From contig JAECUM010016868.1 of assembly GCA_016617855.1 (NCBI GenBank), positions 1 to 64,000 on the forward strand: a stretch of DNA of 64,000 nt, written 5' to 3'. The translations under genes were made by a program, and so were the position numbers. Of this stretch, positions 46,389 through 58,221 are shown in pieces (position 1 is the stretch's first letter; every line of letters begins with the position of its first letter). The DNA is from Megalonaias nervosa. Lineage: Eukaryota > Mollusca > Bivalvia > Unionida > Unionidae. The notes below the pieces were generated by a model. The model searched no databases, had not been told where the DNA came from, and worked only from the letters and a program-made list of their open reading frames with translations.

Positions 46389-47225
46389 TGGTTTAATCCG
46401 ACTAGGACTAGTGAAGTCAGTACTCTATGTCATTTTTTTATTATAAAAAACACGTTTTTCTAGACATTTTGTATTTTAGAACAATTTTTTGTCGAATCCT
46501 TCAACAAATAAAACATGCAGTCTACAATAGTTTCAGCATTGTTTATTTACTTAATACCGTAATTCGAAACCGACTATTTGCGTTTTATTGTTCAATAACT
46601 ACAAGTTTTACGAAGCTATATAAGGATCACAAAAAGTTACCATTGGTACGAAACCATACAAGTTCAAAGCAAATGATCACGAAAATACTTAAAACTTTTG
46701 ACCGAAACCGACATTGTTTCATTGTATTGGTCGACCGAATCTGTAATGGGCCTTATTTGTTATGGACCTAGGCCAAAAAAATCAGCCCCACACCTATAAT
46801 GAAACTGACTGGAATATTAGCCTATTCATTAAACTTGCAAACATCTGCAGAAAATTTTGTCTGCAAGCATTGGTGTAAATTTTATACACTTATCTGTATT
46901 TCTCGCCGCTGTTGAGCTACCGTCGGTCGGCTGAAGGATTCTTTTGGCGATATATACAGAACATTTCCGGATAAAATCTTATGCTTCGGGACTTGTAAAT
47001 CCACGCTGAATATAAAAAAACCCATCTGTCCTGGGACCATTCTGAATTTTGAGCTAATTATGGCTATTACCGAATAACAGGTAGGTGTATAAACTGTACG
47101 CAGGTGTGTTCCGGAAATATTTGCATGCATCAAAATTGCACCTTTCAATTAACAGGTGACATCATACCCACATATCGACCATCAGCATCAATACACTTAA
47201 GTGTGTACATATAAGGAAAAGCATT
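46389..47225. other. Intergenic, no gene recognised
   Basis: AT-rich; the open frames on both strands are without motifs. Confidence 0.4.
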
Positions 47226-48415
47226 TATTTATTTAGGAATGTTTGAAAGAAGAAATTCAGTATTTGGTGGAGAATGATTTCATAGAACCGAGGAAAAGTG
47301 ACTGTAGTTCACCATGTATTCCTGTACCGAAACCAGATAATACTTTCCGCATATGCACTGACTAAAGAAAAGTCAATAGTATGATCAAAACAAATTCCTT
47401 TCTTTTGCCAAGAATCGATGACTGCACTGACAAATCGGAAATGCAAAATTTGTCACCAAATTCGACCTTCTGAAAGGATACTGGCACATTCCACTAACGG
47501 AAAGGGCAAAGGAAATTTCGGTATTTGTGACTACAGATGGACTTTATTAGTATAAAGTGATGACGTTTGGGATGAAAGGTTCACCTTGCACTTTTTAACA
47601 TTTGATGAACAGGATTATATCTGGTCTAGATAATTGTGATTCTGACATCGATGATGTCATCATCTACAACAACACGTGGAAAGATCATTTGGAAACGAGT
47701 CGGATTTTTTGAGACTCAGTGATGCAAATTTGACATTTATCCAAAAGTAAGTTTGTCTTGCTTGTGATAAGTTTCTAGGACATATCGTGGGACATGTACA
47801 AGTTAAATCTATAGATGCATAGGTCGAGACTAATTCTGAATTCCTTGTGCCCATCAGTGAAAAGCAACTGATACAATTTTTGGGTATGGCTGGATACGAT
47901 CGGAAATTTTGTTCCAAGTTTTTCATAATAGCTGAACCCCTGACCAATTTGTTAAGCAAGAAAACCAGTTTCATTGGTCTGAAAAATGTCAGGCGGCTTT
48001 GACAAGTTAAAGGCCATACTAAAGAGTGAACAAGTTCTTTTAGCTCCAAATTTCAGTCAATCATTTAAAATGTCTGATGATGCAAGTGATGTTGGAGTTT
48101 GTGGAACATTGATTCAAAAAGAAAAAATGTGTAGATCATCAAATGTGCTATTTTTCTAAGAAATTAAATAAGCACCAGATAAATTATTCCGCAATGGAGA
48201 AGGAATATTTAGCTTTGATATTGGCTGTAAAACACTTTGAAGTGTATATTAGTTCATCTCCTTCTCCGATTATTGTACTTATTAATCAAAACTCCCTTAC
48301 TTTCAATGAGATTATGAAGGTGGAGATTGATGTTGCCAGAATACAATATTAATATCAGGCGCACCAAGGGAAAATACAATTATTATAATAGCGGATGCAC
48401 TTTCACGTGTATAAA
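47226..48415 (+). pseudogene. Gypsy reverse transcriptase-RNase H remnant
   Basis: Across many stops and shifts the plus strand reads LKEEIQYLVENDFIEPRKSD, IPVPKPDNTFRICTD, KFDLLKGYWHIPLTERAKEI, VMTFGMKGSP and DSDIDDVIIYNNTWKDHL (the usual xDD active site is IDD here). Then RNase H: KMSDDASDVGVCGTLIQ, CYFSKKLNKHQINYSAMEKE. The motifs fit the same SCAN-gag gypsy lineage as 6640-8150, which lacks exactly these domains. No gag, integrase or LTR found beside it. Clearly dead. Confidence 0.88.
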
Positions 48416-48554
48416 AGTTTTATATTGCTTCATGTATATCTTTTTTTATTCATAAGACTTCATCTTATTTAATTTTTTTTCAAATGTACATTTGATTAAT
48501 AATTAAAAGAAAGCTTTATTGTATAAATGTAATGTCGCATAGCTGAGATATCTA

Positions 48555-48605
48555 TCTGGTTGTATGGTTCATGGCCAGGAATCAGCCGATCACAGATATC
48601 AAGTT
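48555..48605 (-). pseudogene. PLA2-like domain scrap, copy 2
   Basis: The reverse strand gives KLDICDRLIPGHEPYN, equivalent to the KLDANDPHLSGHEPYN of copy 1. Only about 17 codons remain; truncated on both sides. Confidence 0.6.
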
Positions 48606-48938
48606 GAAAAGGACAGTATACTGACTATCTGCAGCCATATCGTTATAACACATCCATACTGCGGATAAGTTACTTCGTTGGAGTAAAAATACTTGAAGGC
48701 AACTTTGCAAAAGCTAGCAAGCAAAGAAAAATTATTTCTAACAGCATATTATATCACTGTGGGATACTGCCCACGACAGTATAGAAAGAACAGTGCTTTA
48801 TCTGTATAAAATTAAACAAAGTAAATTAAATGAAGAATTTACACAAAACCCCGCAGCAGAAATTTTAAGCTATAATCCTTGGTTCCAGAAGTTCGTGAGC
48901 AAATAAATAAAGTGAAAAGTATCCGAGGCATAACAACT

Positions 48939-49230
48939 GATTAAAAGAGATCTGATGCGCCTAGATGCTGATATCAAAACGCTTGTTGTATCTATTAAAT
49001 AAGCAAAAGCTATTTCGGAAGACGATGAATTTATAGAGCTATCAGCAAACGGTTTCTTCACGAATCCATCAGAGGCAGATGCGCATCGTAGGCTAAGTTT
49101 TGATGACAGAAAATTTGACCGAATCTTCTTGAGAAACTTCTTGGGAGCAAATTCAACATTTATCACGCTTGTTAACTCTGAGCTCGCTGAATATGATTAT
49201 GTTCTGGAAATAAGTATTTATATAATATGA
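48939..49230 (+). other. Coding-like segment of unknown identity
   Basis: With one TAA, the plus frame gives a plausible acidic, mixed-composition peptide (e.g. AISEDDEFIELSANGFFTNP and SFDDRKFDRIFLRNFLG). The opposite strand is Ser-rich and less protein-like. Not recognised. It lies inside copy 2 of the Polinton-like relic and is absent from copy 1. Confidence 0.25.
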
Positions 49231-49599
49231 AGGGTATCAAAGACTTCAATCATATTGTCAGCCGTCTCGAAAGCGAAAAACGCGGGTAGTTTATTGTGTA
49301 CTACAGAAACTGTTACAAACGTGCTTACTGTTTCAGAAAATCCTACCAATATAAAAAAAAACCAAAACGCCTGCTTCTTTTCCTTCTTTTCTGTCTGCGG
49401 TCCCGTTAACATTAAGTGCAACGGGTGTTGCTTGGTGCCTTCTTAAATCCTTTCGTCATGATTGTTTCTGGTGTTGGAATCTCGAAGCAGAGTGAACTTA
49501 GAAAGTTGAGGCTGGAATTCCGAATAAGGCCATGTGCAAGTACGCTTGCATCGCATACAATAAAATTCTGAATCAAATCAATATGTGTCTTCGTTCTTC

Positions 49600-50586
49600 G
49601 TGGTGCTGCGTTCTACATGGTTGGTAAAAATTACCTTGGCGTTGTATGTATGCACATAGACGGCCATTCTACTGGAGTTTAATTTGTACATTATATTACT
49701 GTGGTTTTCATGCCTCTAATTCAAATACAACCTGTTGAGATTTTAGTACGGAGTGTCTGATTATCTTATCGCAACCTGAAACGCTAGCAGTATAATTGAA
49801 CGTAATCCTAATGAATCTCCATTGCAATATAGTGACTAGTTTTCCCTCGGGATATCTTTTGTGACGTCATCAATGACTGTGGCAATACAATTTGGCTGGT
49901 CTTGGACGCTGGAATTAAAGTAGTCGTATTCCCTGTGCATATCTTTCTTCAGAAATAAACCTAACTGTACCTTAGAAGATTCGCCTTAATAAAGTCATTG
50001 TAATCACCAAAGAAACCTATGATACTCATCGTGATCGGATCCTTCTCGTACCGGCCGTAGTCTATGTTATGAAGTTTTTCGTATACTCTGGGCAAAATTC
50101 AAATTGACTTAGCGAGCACTTGTTAAAAATCGTTTCTTCAAGAAGACCGTAAGATGCAATAACAAACTTCCAAGTCGGATTGTAACTGCGGAAAATAATA
50201 ATCAGGCAGCTTGCTAATGGGGCACTTAAATTCTTGAAGCAAAACTTTATTGCCGCCTACTATGTAGCCACTTGGACTGTATCTGAAGCCGCCTATATTT
50301 CTGGTGCAGATGTGACTGCCAATAACTTTTTCACCGGTGATAATTTCAATATACGTTATGATCACAGGCTGAAATAAAGTTTAAAGTAAGCTAAGGTTAC
50401 ATAACCTTGCTGCTTACCAAATTTTTTTCTGGTTAAATCTATAGGCCATGCAAATGGGTTAATACCAAGAGCTGTTGCCAACTCTGAGCCTCCTACCGTG
50501 GGTGGCATAATCGAGAACCATTTTGCTGATTTTTGTTTCAGCTTATGCACTTTCATGAAATTTTCCAAACTATCGTTCAGCTCCAA
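49600..50586 (-). pseudogene. YqaJ/lambda-exonuclease-like nuclease, copy 2 (fuller)
   Basis: The reverse strand reads KSAKWFSIMPPTVGGSELAT, ALGINPFAWPIDLTRKKFGK, then after a shift TLFQPVIITYIEIITGEKV, RYSPSGYIVGGNKVLLQEFK and CPISKLPDYYFPQLQSDLEV. Further on it gives RYEKDPITMSIIGFFGDYN and KKDMHREYDYFNSSV. These fit the alkaline-nuclease/YqaJ fold: the WF...G.SE.A entry, x-Q/E-P-V, the S-P-x-G acid (D changed to S here) and the E-x-K pair (EFK). Several frameshifts and stops. Parent role: 5'-3' exonuclease for recombination-dependent replication in DNA viruses or large mobile elements. Confidence 0.65.
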
Positions 50587-51665
50587 TATTACACTATGTC
50601 ATTTGTTCAATTAGCATTAAATAAATATGATAGTATACGAAAGGCGGCAGTTGGACTGTTATCATTATAGTCTAAAATCAACATATAAATTTAGTCATCA
50701 TCTGCGGGCTAAGTGGTCATTTGTATGTAAAATCAATACGTAATATTTAATATGCCACAATCTGCCATAGTCCACTAATCATGTTTATGTAAAATCATCT
50801 ACCATAATTTTTTACGTAAACAAAAATATAGGCAACTCTCATTGTTAGTAAGGTAAAATGAGAGTACCGAGCTCACCTCATGCGTTATTACAAAGAACCA
50901 TAGCAAAACTTTTTCCAGTAACAAAGTACATATATAAAATTTGTCCCCAACGTGAGATCACGGTGATGATAAAATCTCTTGACGAAACTGATCATATCTG
51001 AGCATCTCTCGTTATGTTGAAAAAGCGTGCTGGGTCTTTTAATAACCATGCAAGTGAACTCATATTCTCCTTTAATCATACTATTATTGCTGAGGGGCTA
51101 GTTGACTTAAATTTACTGTGTGACCAGTAAATCGTTGAATGTTGGTCGTTCCTAAATGCATGGTAAATAGTAAGTGTAGTTTTATCATTACATTTCTTGT
51201 GATAGGCATGAGAATGCCAAATTGATAAACCTAGTTTCAGTTAGAGGACAGAAACGTCACATTTCCCATTAAACACATCTAGCATGCTATACCGTTACAA
51301 ACATGTCTTGTTAAACCCATGATAATATTATTCATTGCAGTTACAGAGCAGCCAAACTCACATTTCCCTCCTCTAGCATATTACAAAGTTAAAACAAGGC
51401 AGACTCATCCTGGGCAAAAATATTGACCAATTTTTACACAACAATTTTCCCCCAAAATACCCAACAAAATTGCAGCCTAATGTTACATTCTTATTTGTCT
51501 CTATAATGTTTTTTTTTTAACCTGTTCAACAAAGGAAGCCGCCCCCCCCCCAATCCTTTGATGCTCAAGTGTCCCATTATACTACTTTGGTCAGTTAACA
51601 AAAATGACTGAATATTTTGGATTTGGTCAATGTTTGGTGAACTTTAGTATAAAGTAGAAGTAAAT

Positions 51666-52964
51666 TATGATTTTATATACTTTTTACCCATTCCTACTAA
51701 GGATTTAGACCCAGCCCACCTAACCCCCAAGGAGGATGGAGATGCCAAACATTATTAGGGAGCCTTTAAAGTACTGTCTTGCTCAATCCCATTTCGGTTT
51801 ATCATACAGGATGTCATACAGGTGGCTATATGTATCATATTGGCTGTACGTATCTAAATGCACATGCTGTATTAGCAGGTAAGTGTCATTTACTCTGGCA
51901 ACCACCAACCCATATTATTATTCCTTACTGAGTTGAATGTGCACGTTTATTTGGCATAACATCAATGAAAACAGTTTAAACCCACTACACCCAATAGCGC
52001 TTTATGAGGACATGGCAAACACTCTTCATCGACCCGAGTTTCTTCCATATTTTTAAAGTGGGAGTAGTGGTAACGATGTTTATTGTGAACGACTTCAGTC
52101 GCCTATACCTTAGACAATAGTAAATAAGAATAGTAATAAGCCAGAAGTTAACAGTGCATTGTCATTAGTTAAGTACCTTTACCTTCAGTACTATTATGAT
52201 TTAGCGTCTAGCCACAGTGGTACCCAAAGACGAAGCTGCCACTGTGGCACCAACAGCATCCACTATATTTACTGCGAACGTGTACTTTTTGTATCAAACA
52301 CGCCACTCAGTCTCTGTCCCTACGGATATTTCGACTTCAGGCGAGAAACAAATGGGTCTTGGAGTTCGCATTATAGCAATATTATAACTCCTCTGTGAGC
52401 ATCGTGATATGAAAGTTTACTTCGACTGGAGCTGAGGGGGTGGGATGAGGGGAGGGCAAGTCGACAAGGATGGTAAAAAATGTTAATTTGCTTGATTCAA
52501 TAGTTGCAGAACTGATATCGTCTGAAACACGTCCGCCAATGCGCTCGCCAAGAGTCAAAACTACCGTTCCTTATGGTTGCAGGTTTAATGACTGTGCATT
52601 TTTCTTACCCATTATAGCAATGCTAGAAAACATCTTTATCGAAAATCACACGTTTATTGTGTCTGCTGAGCGGAATTATAGCGGGCGTTATATACCCTGA
52701 AGGAAGATTATTGCTGACATGATATTAGATGTTTTGTGAAATATCACGTTGGCATTGTAGTAGTAATCACGTCCGATAGTCCTTGTGCTTTTACTTAGTA
52801 CTTTGGGTTTTGTTTTTGCTGCAGTAAACGTGCAATTACTTCTAGCAGAGTGCATGTTGGTGGCTCAGTGTACTTGGAATGACCCAGTGCTCAGTTTCTA
52901 TCTGCTTTGCATTCTAGTTCAATTTTTATTTTAACCTGGGTCTGTCAACATTTCCTTGCCGCAG
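51666..52964. other. Intergenic, no certain gene
   Basis: A C-run at 51543 precedes this stretch. Open frames 52159-52398 and 52470-52700 (plus) have no recognised motif. The ccacagtgg/ccactgtgg pair at 52212-52249 forms a short hairpin. Confidence 0.4.
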
Positions 52965-53312
52965 ATATTATTCTACCTTTGGTTTGTATTCTTTGTCGAT
53001 GTCAGGTACTTGTGCGAACTGAACAAATACTCCTTCGCCGTCCGCTACCCAGGGAATGTCCGCCTCTCCAGTTGGCACCAACGATTCATATTCCTCGTCT
53101 ATGTTTGGCTGCTCAGCGATGGCTTGTCAAAGCTATTGTTTAAAATACACGAGTTCTACTTACATGCCATATTTGTGGTGAAGAGCAAGCCAAAGATGGT
53201 TGGAGTGGCTGCGAATCCTGTCTGCGGTGCGTTTACGTCAAGACGGTTACATAAAAATGGCGTCTCCGGCTGCAAACAAGAACACAAAATTAATTGTAAA
53301 GCTTTGATGTGA
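52965..53312 (+). CDS. Possible terminal exon of an unidentified membrane protein
   Basis: A polypyrimidine-like stretch and acceptor (TTTCCTTGCCGCAG) lead in phase 0 into ILFYLWFVFFVDVRYLCELN and RFIFLVYVWLLSDGLSKLLF, ending TGA at 53310-53312. Codons are markedly C/G-ending over about 60 codons (52970-53130), unlike the surrounding AT-rich DNA, which argues for coding on this strand. At least two hydrophobic segments suggest membrane spans. The last 40 codons are less convincing. No family recognised and upstream exons not found; it could also be an old retro-copy or spurious. Confidence 0.35.
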   Translation: MLFYLWFVFFVDVRYLCELNKYSFAVRYPGNVRLSSWHQRFIFLVYVWLLSDGLSKLLFKIHEFYLHAIFVVKSKPKMVGVAANPVCGAFTSRRLHKNGVSGCKQEHKINCKALM

Positions 53313-53589
53313 GGCATTAGCTGGAACGGCAGCAATATCATTATCTGCCATTACTTGGACTGAACGCGACGCCTACGTTTTATCACTGCGACTCCCGTGG
53401 AGGCTAATGTAGCAAAGACTGGTGGCCGGGACACAATTTTTTAACATCTAGCGTTGAATCCCAGCGATACAAACTGGATGTATTTATTGCCGTAAGCCCG
53501 TTAGATGACGTGTTTATGTCGGCTGTTAAGTACACACTAGCCTCAATGTTCAAAAGAAACCGTTTAATCCCTCTAGCTCACCCCATGTC

Positions 53590-54155
53590 ACATATTTGGC
53601 GAGGTCAACCTTTCATATGACCTTCTATCTAAGAGGATTAACAATTAGATTTTCAAAATGGCGGGTGTTGAAGCCATATTTAATAGCAGATCGATATAAT
53701 TTTTATTTAAGACCAACTAGACATCATCAAAAGTCTTTTAGTGAAATCAGCCATGATAAAATGACCGTCTATTTAGGTAACAAGAATTTGAATATGGCCG
53801 CTATGGTGGTCATGTATGATGTATCTACGGCATTTTGATTTTTCATTAAGGACCACTTAGATATCGTAAGAAGTCTTCTGGAGGAAACCTCGTGTCGATA
53901 TGATATGACTTTCCGTTCAGGAGGAGTAGAGAAAACAAGATTTTGGCGATGGCCTGCTGTGGCAGCTATAATGGACCTGAGATCGATTTTCATTTTCGAA
54001 ATCATAAGAAGCTCTTCTTTTTTAATTTTTATATTTTGTGTAAATCCCATTTTGATATGATCAGTTTAGGGGGAGTAACGATAACAATATTTTCAAGATG
54101 GCTTTTGTGGTGGCTTTGTTGGCTGTCTAAGCGGCATCATTTATATAGGACCAGA
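53590..54155 (+). repeat. Tandem array, four diverged units of about 150 bp
   Basis: Each unit carries an aagatggcggctgtggtggc-like core (about 53656, 53791, 53943, 54098), followed by text like aaggaccacttagatatcgt and gataaaatgacc. No coding content. Confidence 0.7.
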
Positions 54156-54194
54156 TAGATCATGAGATAAATCGGCGTAGAAAGTTGTATGGCA

Positions 54195-54372
54195 ATTCTC
54201 TAAATATTTTATAGAGGAAAAACTACCGACCAACTGGAAGCTACTTGGAAGCTTTCTCACATACCCATATTGGTGGATCTGAGACCGAAACTCACGCGGA
54301 CAAAGGTGAGATGTGCGAGTGATTTATAAAGGCGAGTGCCTTGGACCACTCGACCATTCAATTTCCCTCCAA
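54195..54372 (-). mobile_element. SINE family III, copy 2
   Basis: Minus-strand head GAGTGGTCCAAGGCACTCGC with the B-box-like GAGTTTCGGTCTC, matching 46260-46388 in layout. Its body ends near the preceding tandem array. Confidence 0.65.
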
Positions 54373-55602
54373 ACAGTTTAAGAGGATTAGCAATAACAAA
54401 TCTGTGCTAATGGACAACATGCCATCCCATAAGCTCCTCTGGTTTACACTAGCAAAATAATTACCACAGATTCAGTCAGTGACTGAGATATTGCGAATAC
54501 TGACTGGACGCTTTTCTATAAAGAATCGAAATGAACGAGGATGACAACAGCGGAATACCATTACGTCATGGAAAGGTTGTGCACAGTGTGACGTGCACAT
54601 TCTTCGCCTGTACAAAGGAAGTGTCTCTGCGTTCTGTTGAATATTAATTTCGTCGATGAATATTTAATTTATATTAGAAGTCATGAAGTTTTATAGAAAC
54701 ATTTATTTATTTGCTTTTATTGTTCTGAAGACTGCATTCTCTGCTTAAGTACTCAAGCAGATTAGGGACCATCCATTCAATATTTTTCTTGGAAGGGGAG
54801 GGGATGAACTTTGTTGAAACCACAGCGGTTCATATTGTTGCTTACAAGACAAATCATATATGTACTATACAATCCTACAAGGGAGCACACTTCTCTCTCT
54901 CTTGTCGCATGACGTATTTAAGAATCTGCACTGACACCAAGCTAAATTTGGTATCGATGTTTATCTCAGACATCCAATTTTGTATATCTACACGAAGTTT
55001 GACTTACTATCACATCTTTACGGAATACCAGCCCATTTTCCCACGCTACCGCTCGACATGGCCATAAATGGCTATGACCGCACCTATATGCAAACGCAAT
55101 GAGCTGAATGGAATACTGCCTTCTCATTGTTTGACCGAAAATGACACTGCGCCCTCAGATAACCTGACTTTGTGCTGTGGAATACGTCTTGGGTAGATGG
55201 AATATCAAAATACAGTTTTGATAATACAGTCATTGGTTTGATAGATACCCAATACAACTGATGCATTAGGATCTTTGAAAATGAATTAGATATAATGGTA
55301 AATGTTTCTGAAATATAAATCAGTTTAGTTTGCATTTATTTCACTAGATACACATTGTTTACCTTTAAATTCATGTGTTGATCTCACAATGTAACATCTG
55401 TGATATATTCTGCTATTTTAAACAAAAAACGTGTTTACCATTTTGGTTGAAACGTATTTTATTGCCATGTTTACAAATGGGGCCGGGATACAAGTTCTCA
55501 CAACCTTGAATAAGCCCTTCCACTAAAATCGTTATGAAATTTACATGGATAGATGCAGTAAATTAAATGACTTCATATAATCATAAGAAAAGATACACGA
55601 TT

Positions 55603-55604
<2 letters not shown>
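54373..55604. other. Intergenic, no gene recognised
   Basis: No similarity seen on either strand. Confidence 0.45.

Positions 55605-55648
<44 letters not shown>
55605..55648. repeat. (GA)n microsatellite
   Basis: About 22 units. Confidence 0.95.
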
Positions 55649-55649
<1 letters not shown>

Positions 55650-55808
55650 ATAAATAATTAATCAATTAACGGTTCTGGCAGAAGCTGAAACTTAGTACAT
55701 ATATCAAAATGAATTCAGTAGCTAAAATTAAGAAAACTATGCCTTTATTAAAATCAGAATAGGCGGTGGTTAAGTGAGAAGAGAAATCAAATTGTAGATT
55801 CTCCGTAA

Positions 55809-56395
55809 TTATGTAAAGCGTTCCGTGTCTTTAATATATGTTTGGAACAAGTCAAATATACTATTATTTACATTCCCTGTAAAGTCAGATGATCCGGATA
55901 ACAAATTATTTCTAGTCGCAGGTACATGGAGATGACTGAGATTCTGAACCAATTTCCTACGCTGTCCAATAGAATATTTGCAAATAAATATATAATGGCA
56001 TGCATTTTCCACAAGCACATAGTGGATTATCTCTTAAATGATTAGAATATAAATCAGAATGTAAATCACTGGAATTATTTCTAATTATAGTATGCAGAAT
56101 GGATGATTTCCTGTTTCCAGTGAAAAAATGGGTAGGCACTTGTGTCGTCTTTGTCTCTATTTTACTTCTGCAGATAGAATAGTTACTTTCATTTTTAATG
56201 AATCCGTGAGTTCCAAACATGAATAAAAGAACGAGTTTCTGTATGTTCGAGTCGAACATTAATGCAATTAAAATTATTCCTGTTTCTAAGGTTACACCTG
56301 TTTGCCTCACCAACCAGTGGTGGTAAAAGATCAGCAAGACAAGGAGAGACTCCGCGGTCCATGTATTTACCGCAAACCACCATAAACCACCGCAA
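55809..56395 (-). pseudogene. LINE ORF2 C-terminal remnant
   Basis: The reverse strand reads DRGVSPCLADLLPPLVGEAN, RCNLRNRNNFNCINVRLEHT and, after a shift, HSDLYSNHLRDNPLCACGK, then ENACHYIFICKYSIGQRRKL. This is the LINE C-terminal tail with a C-x-C-G...H...C zinc-knuckle-like motif after the reverse transcriptase. One frameshift splits the knuckle. Same strand and family type as the LINE at 61665-64000 and could be its displaced 3' end. The 5' edge at about 56395 is abrupt. Confidence 0.75.
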
Positions 56396-56959
56396 AACAC
56401 CTTTATAAATATATTAATTCAACTTTATCTCATAAAACGTGGGTGGAGGAGTTAAAATATATATACAGTAAAGTATTTAATGGTACTCAAATGCACTCAA
56501 ATAAATCTAAAAATCTCAAATGAATCTGAATATGTGCGTATTTTTACACCAGTTTCCAGTGTCAGTAACAGACATGGGTCATCGGGTAGTAGTTTATTCA
56601 CAACAGTTAGTGTTTTTCTTTTCAACCATACGTCAATCGGTCGTACGTGAGAACAAATTCCCAAACGATGGATAAAATATCGGATATACTGCTCTGCTCA
56701 AAACCTAGGAAAGTTTCTTACGAATTAAAACGAGACGACTCTTTAAATGGACCACGGAACTTCCAACAAGTAAGGAACAAAACGTACCGAGAAGAATGTT
56801 AAAGAAAATAGCAAAACCAAAACACGTACTCAAAAAATATTGCCGCCGCGATATTAGAGATAACTGACATGTGTGAGAAACATACGTTTGTAAAGTGAAT
56901 AATACAAGACAGGAAATCTGTCATCCATCATATTATATACCGACAACCAAATAACAGAC

Positions 56960-57610
56960 TTACATTATTTGGGAAAAAACAACGGGCAAATAATCTCACA
57001 ACAACTGTATACAGAAACCAGAGTATCATAATGAAAGACACCAATGAACATCCCATTTTTTTTCGGCCCGTTCTTTTGCACAAAGACGCAAGTTAAGAGG
57101 CAATACAGAACATTAATATCCCAAATTTCAGCCAAACTCGAGAACAACACCAGAAGTGTCGAAATAAGACAACACAAGCATGCATCATTTTGTACAGATG
57201 AAGAACCTGACCTGACCAGAGCTGTGGAGATATCCTTCCCAAATGTGTCTCGAGTGCAATGTACAGAGCACATGAAAACACACAAACAAACACACACACA
57301 CACACACATTCATTAAATTCCAACTTCAAAGAAAAGTTGGTGTGACTGGTAATCTGAAGAGAACAGTCAACGATAAAAATTTTGGCGACGCCGGGTTTGT
57401 TAATGTGGACAGATCCGTCGTCTTTGGGGGGGGGGGGACATCGGAAATCAAGCAGCTTCTTCGTGACCACCTTCTCTTCATAAAATATTATGACAGCCAC
57501 GTAAAAGAGAAATTGTGTTGTCATGTAAATGAACCAGGAAGAAAAAAAATCTCAACGAGGACTTATGGACAAACAATAATGCCGAATCACCGAACAACAT
57601 ACTAAAAACA
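56960..57610 (+). pseudogene. MULE-like transposase fragment
   Basis: The frame reads TTTVYRNQSIIMKDTNEHP, FFFGPFF, then CTDEEPDLTRAVEISFPN and VQCTEHMK. It is interrupted by (CA)n and resumes with VTGNLKRTVNDKNFGDAGF, then KYYDSHVKEKLCCHVNEPGR and a shifted NNNAESPNN. The T-D-x-E...FP...C..H block is the pattern around the second catalytic acid of MULE/FLYWCH-linked transposases, and the NNNAES-type motif is usual downstream. A G-run (57427-57438) adds a likely shift. Family call rests on motif layout only. Confidence 0.5.
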
Positions 57611-58126
57611 AAATAAAACAAGAGTGTCTGGAAGCCACGGCATACCCATGAGCTGGTTTAGTTATTATTTCAAGCAGTTCGTAGATTTCAGGTGTACGTT
57701 ACATGGTGAAAGCAATTAGGCTACTGTTTGCGCCGAAATTATGCGGCATACTGCGTCAACAGCGTAATATGGCGTTGTTAAACTGTGGAGAAACACAACG
57801 AAATTTTCCTGAAATTCCTTAGGAATTCAAAAAACAAAATGCAATACATAACAGAAACAGTTTCAACCAACGGAAAATTTTCTGTTTCAAATGGTGATAA
57901 AAACCTTGCGTATACAATTTTATGAAATAACAGTGTACGGAACTTTCTTCTATCTGCCAAGGTAGACCAACCGGTTTCTTCATAATTCTTACGACCCGAG
58001 ATACTTCTAGTAACCCCAATTACAATTTTCCCTGCTTCTAATTATAATTTTTCTAATTTGAGCGAGTTTTGGACCGAACAACCATCCTTTACAACATTAG
58101 AGTATTCTAATAATGGGCAGATGTAT
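57611..58126. other. Intergenic, no feature recognised
   Basis: Possible missing middle of the split LINE, but no motif is readable. Confidence 0.35.

Positions 58127-58220
<94 letters not shown>
58127..58220. repeat. (TAA)n followed by (TA)n
   Basis: Ten TAA units to 58157 then about 30 TA units; just 5' of the RTE-like LINE. Confidence 0.95.

Positions 58221-58221
<1 letters not shown>

Larger units (their letters stand above)
48535..51665 (-). mobile_element. Maverick/Polinton-like relic, copy 2 (block D)
   Basis: Colinear with copy 1: a PLA2-like scrap at 48555-48605 (shared ggttgtatggttcatggcca), then the YqaJ-like nuclease (49600-50586), then 50600-51665 matching 22931-23680. The protease and integrase are missing; conversely this copy keeps about 1.3 kb (48905-50225) lost from copy 1. 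Confidence 0.6.

Noticed and set aside
50366..50420. A 49-nt intron in the YqaJ-like nuclease (GTAAGC...TTTCAG).
   Set aside because: The intervening bases encode TLFQPV in both copies, a conserved part of the nuclease, so they are coding sequence with frameshifts.
52990..53140. Minus-strand acidic open frame over the possible exon.
   Set aside because: Codon third-position bias favours the plus strand; the minus frame is its shadow.
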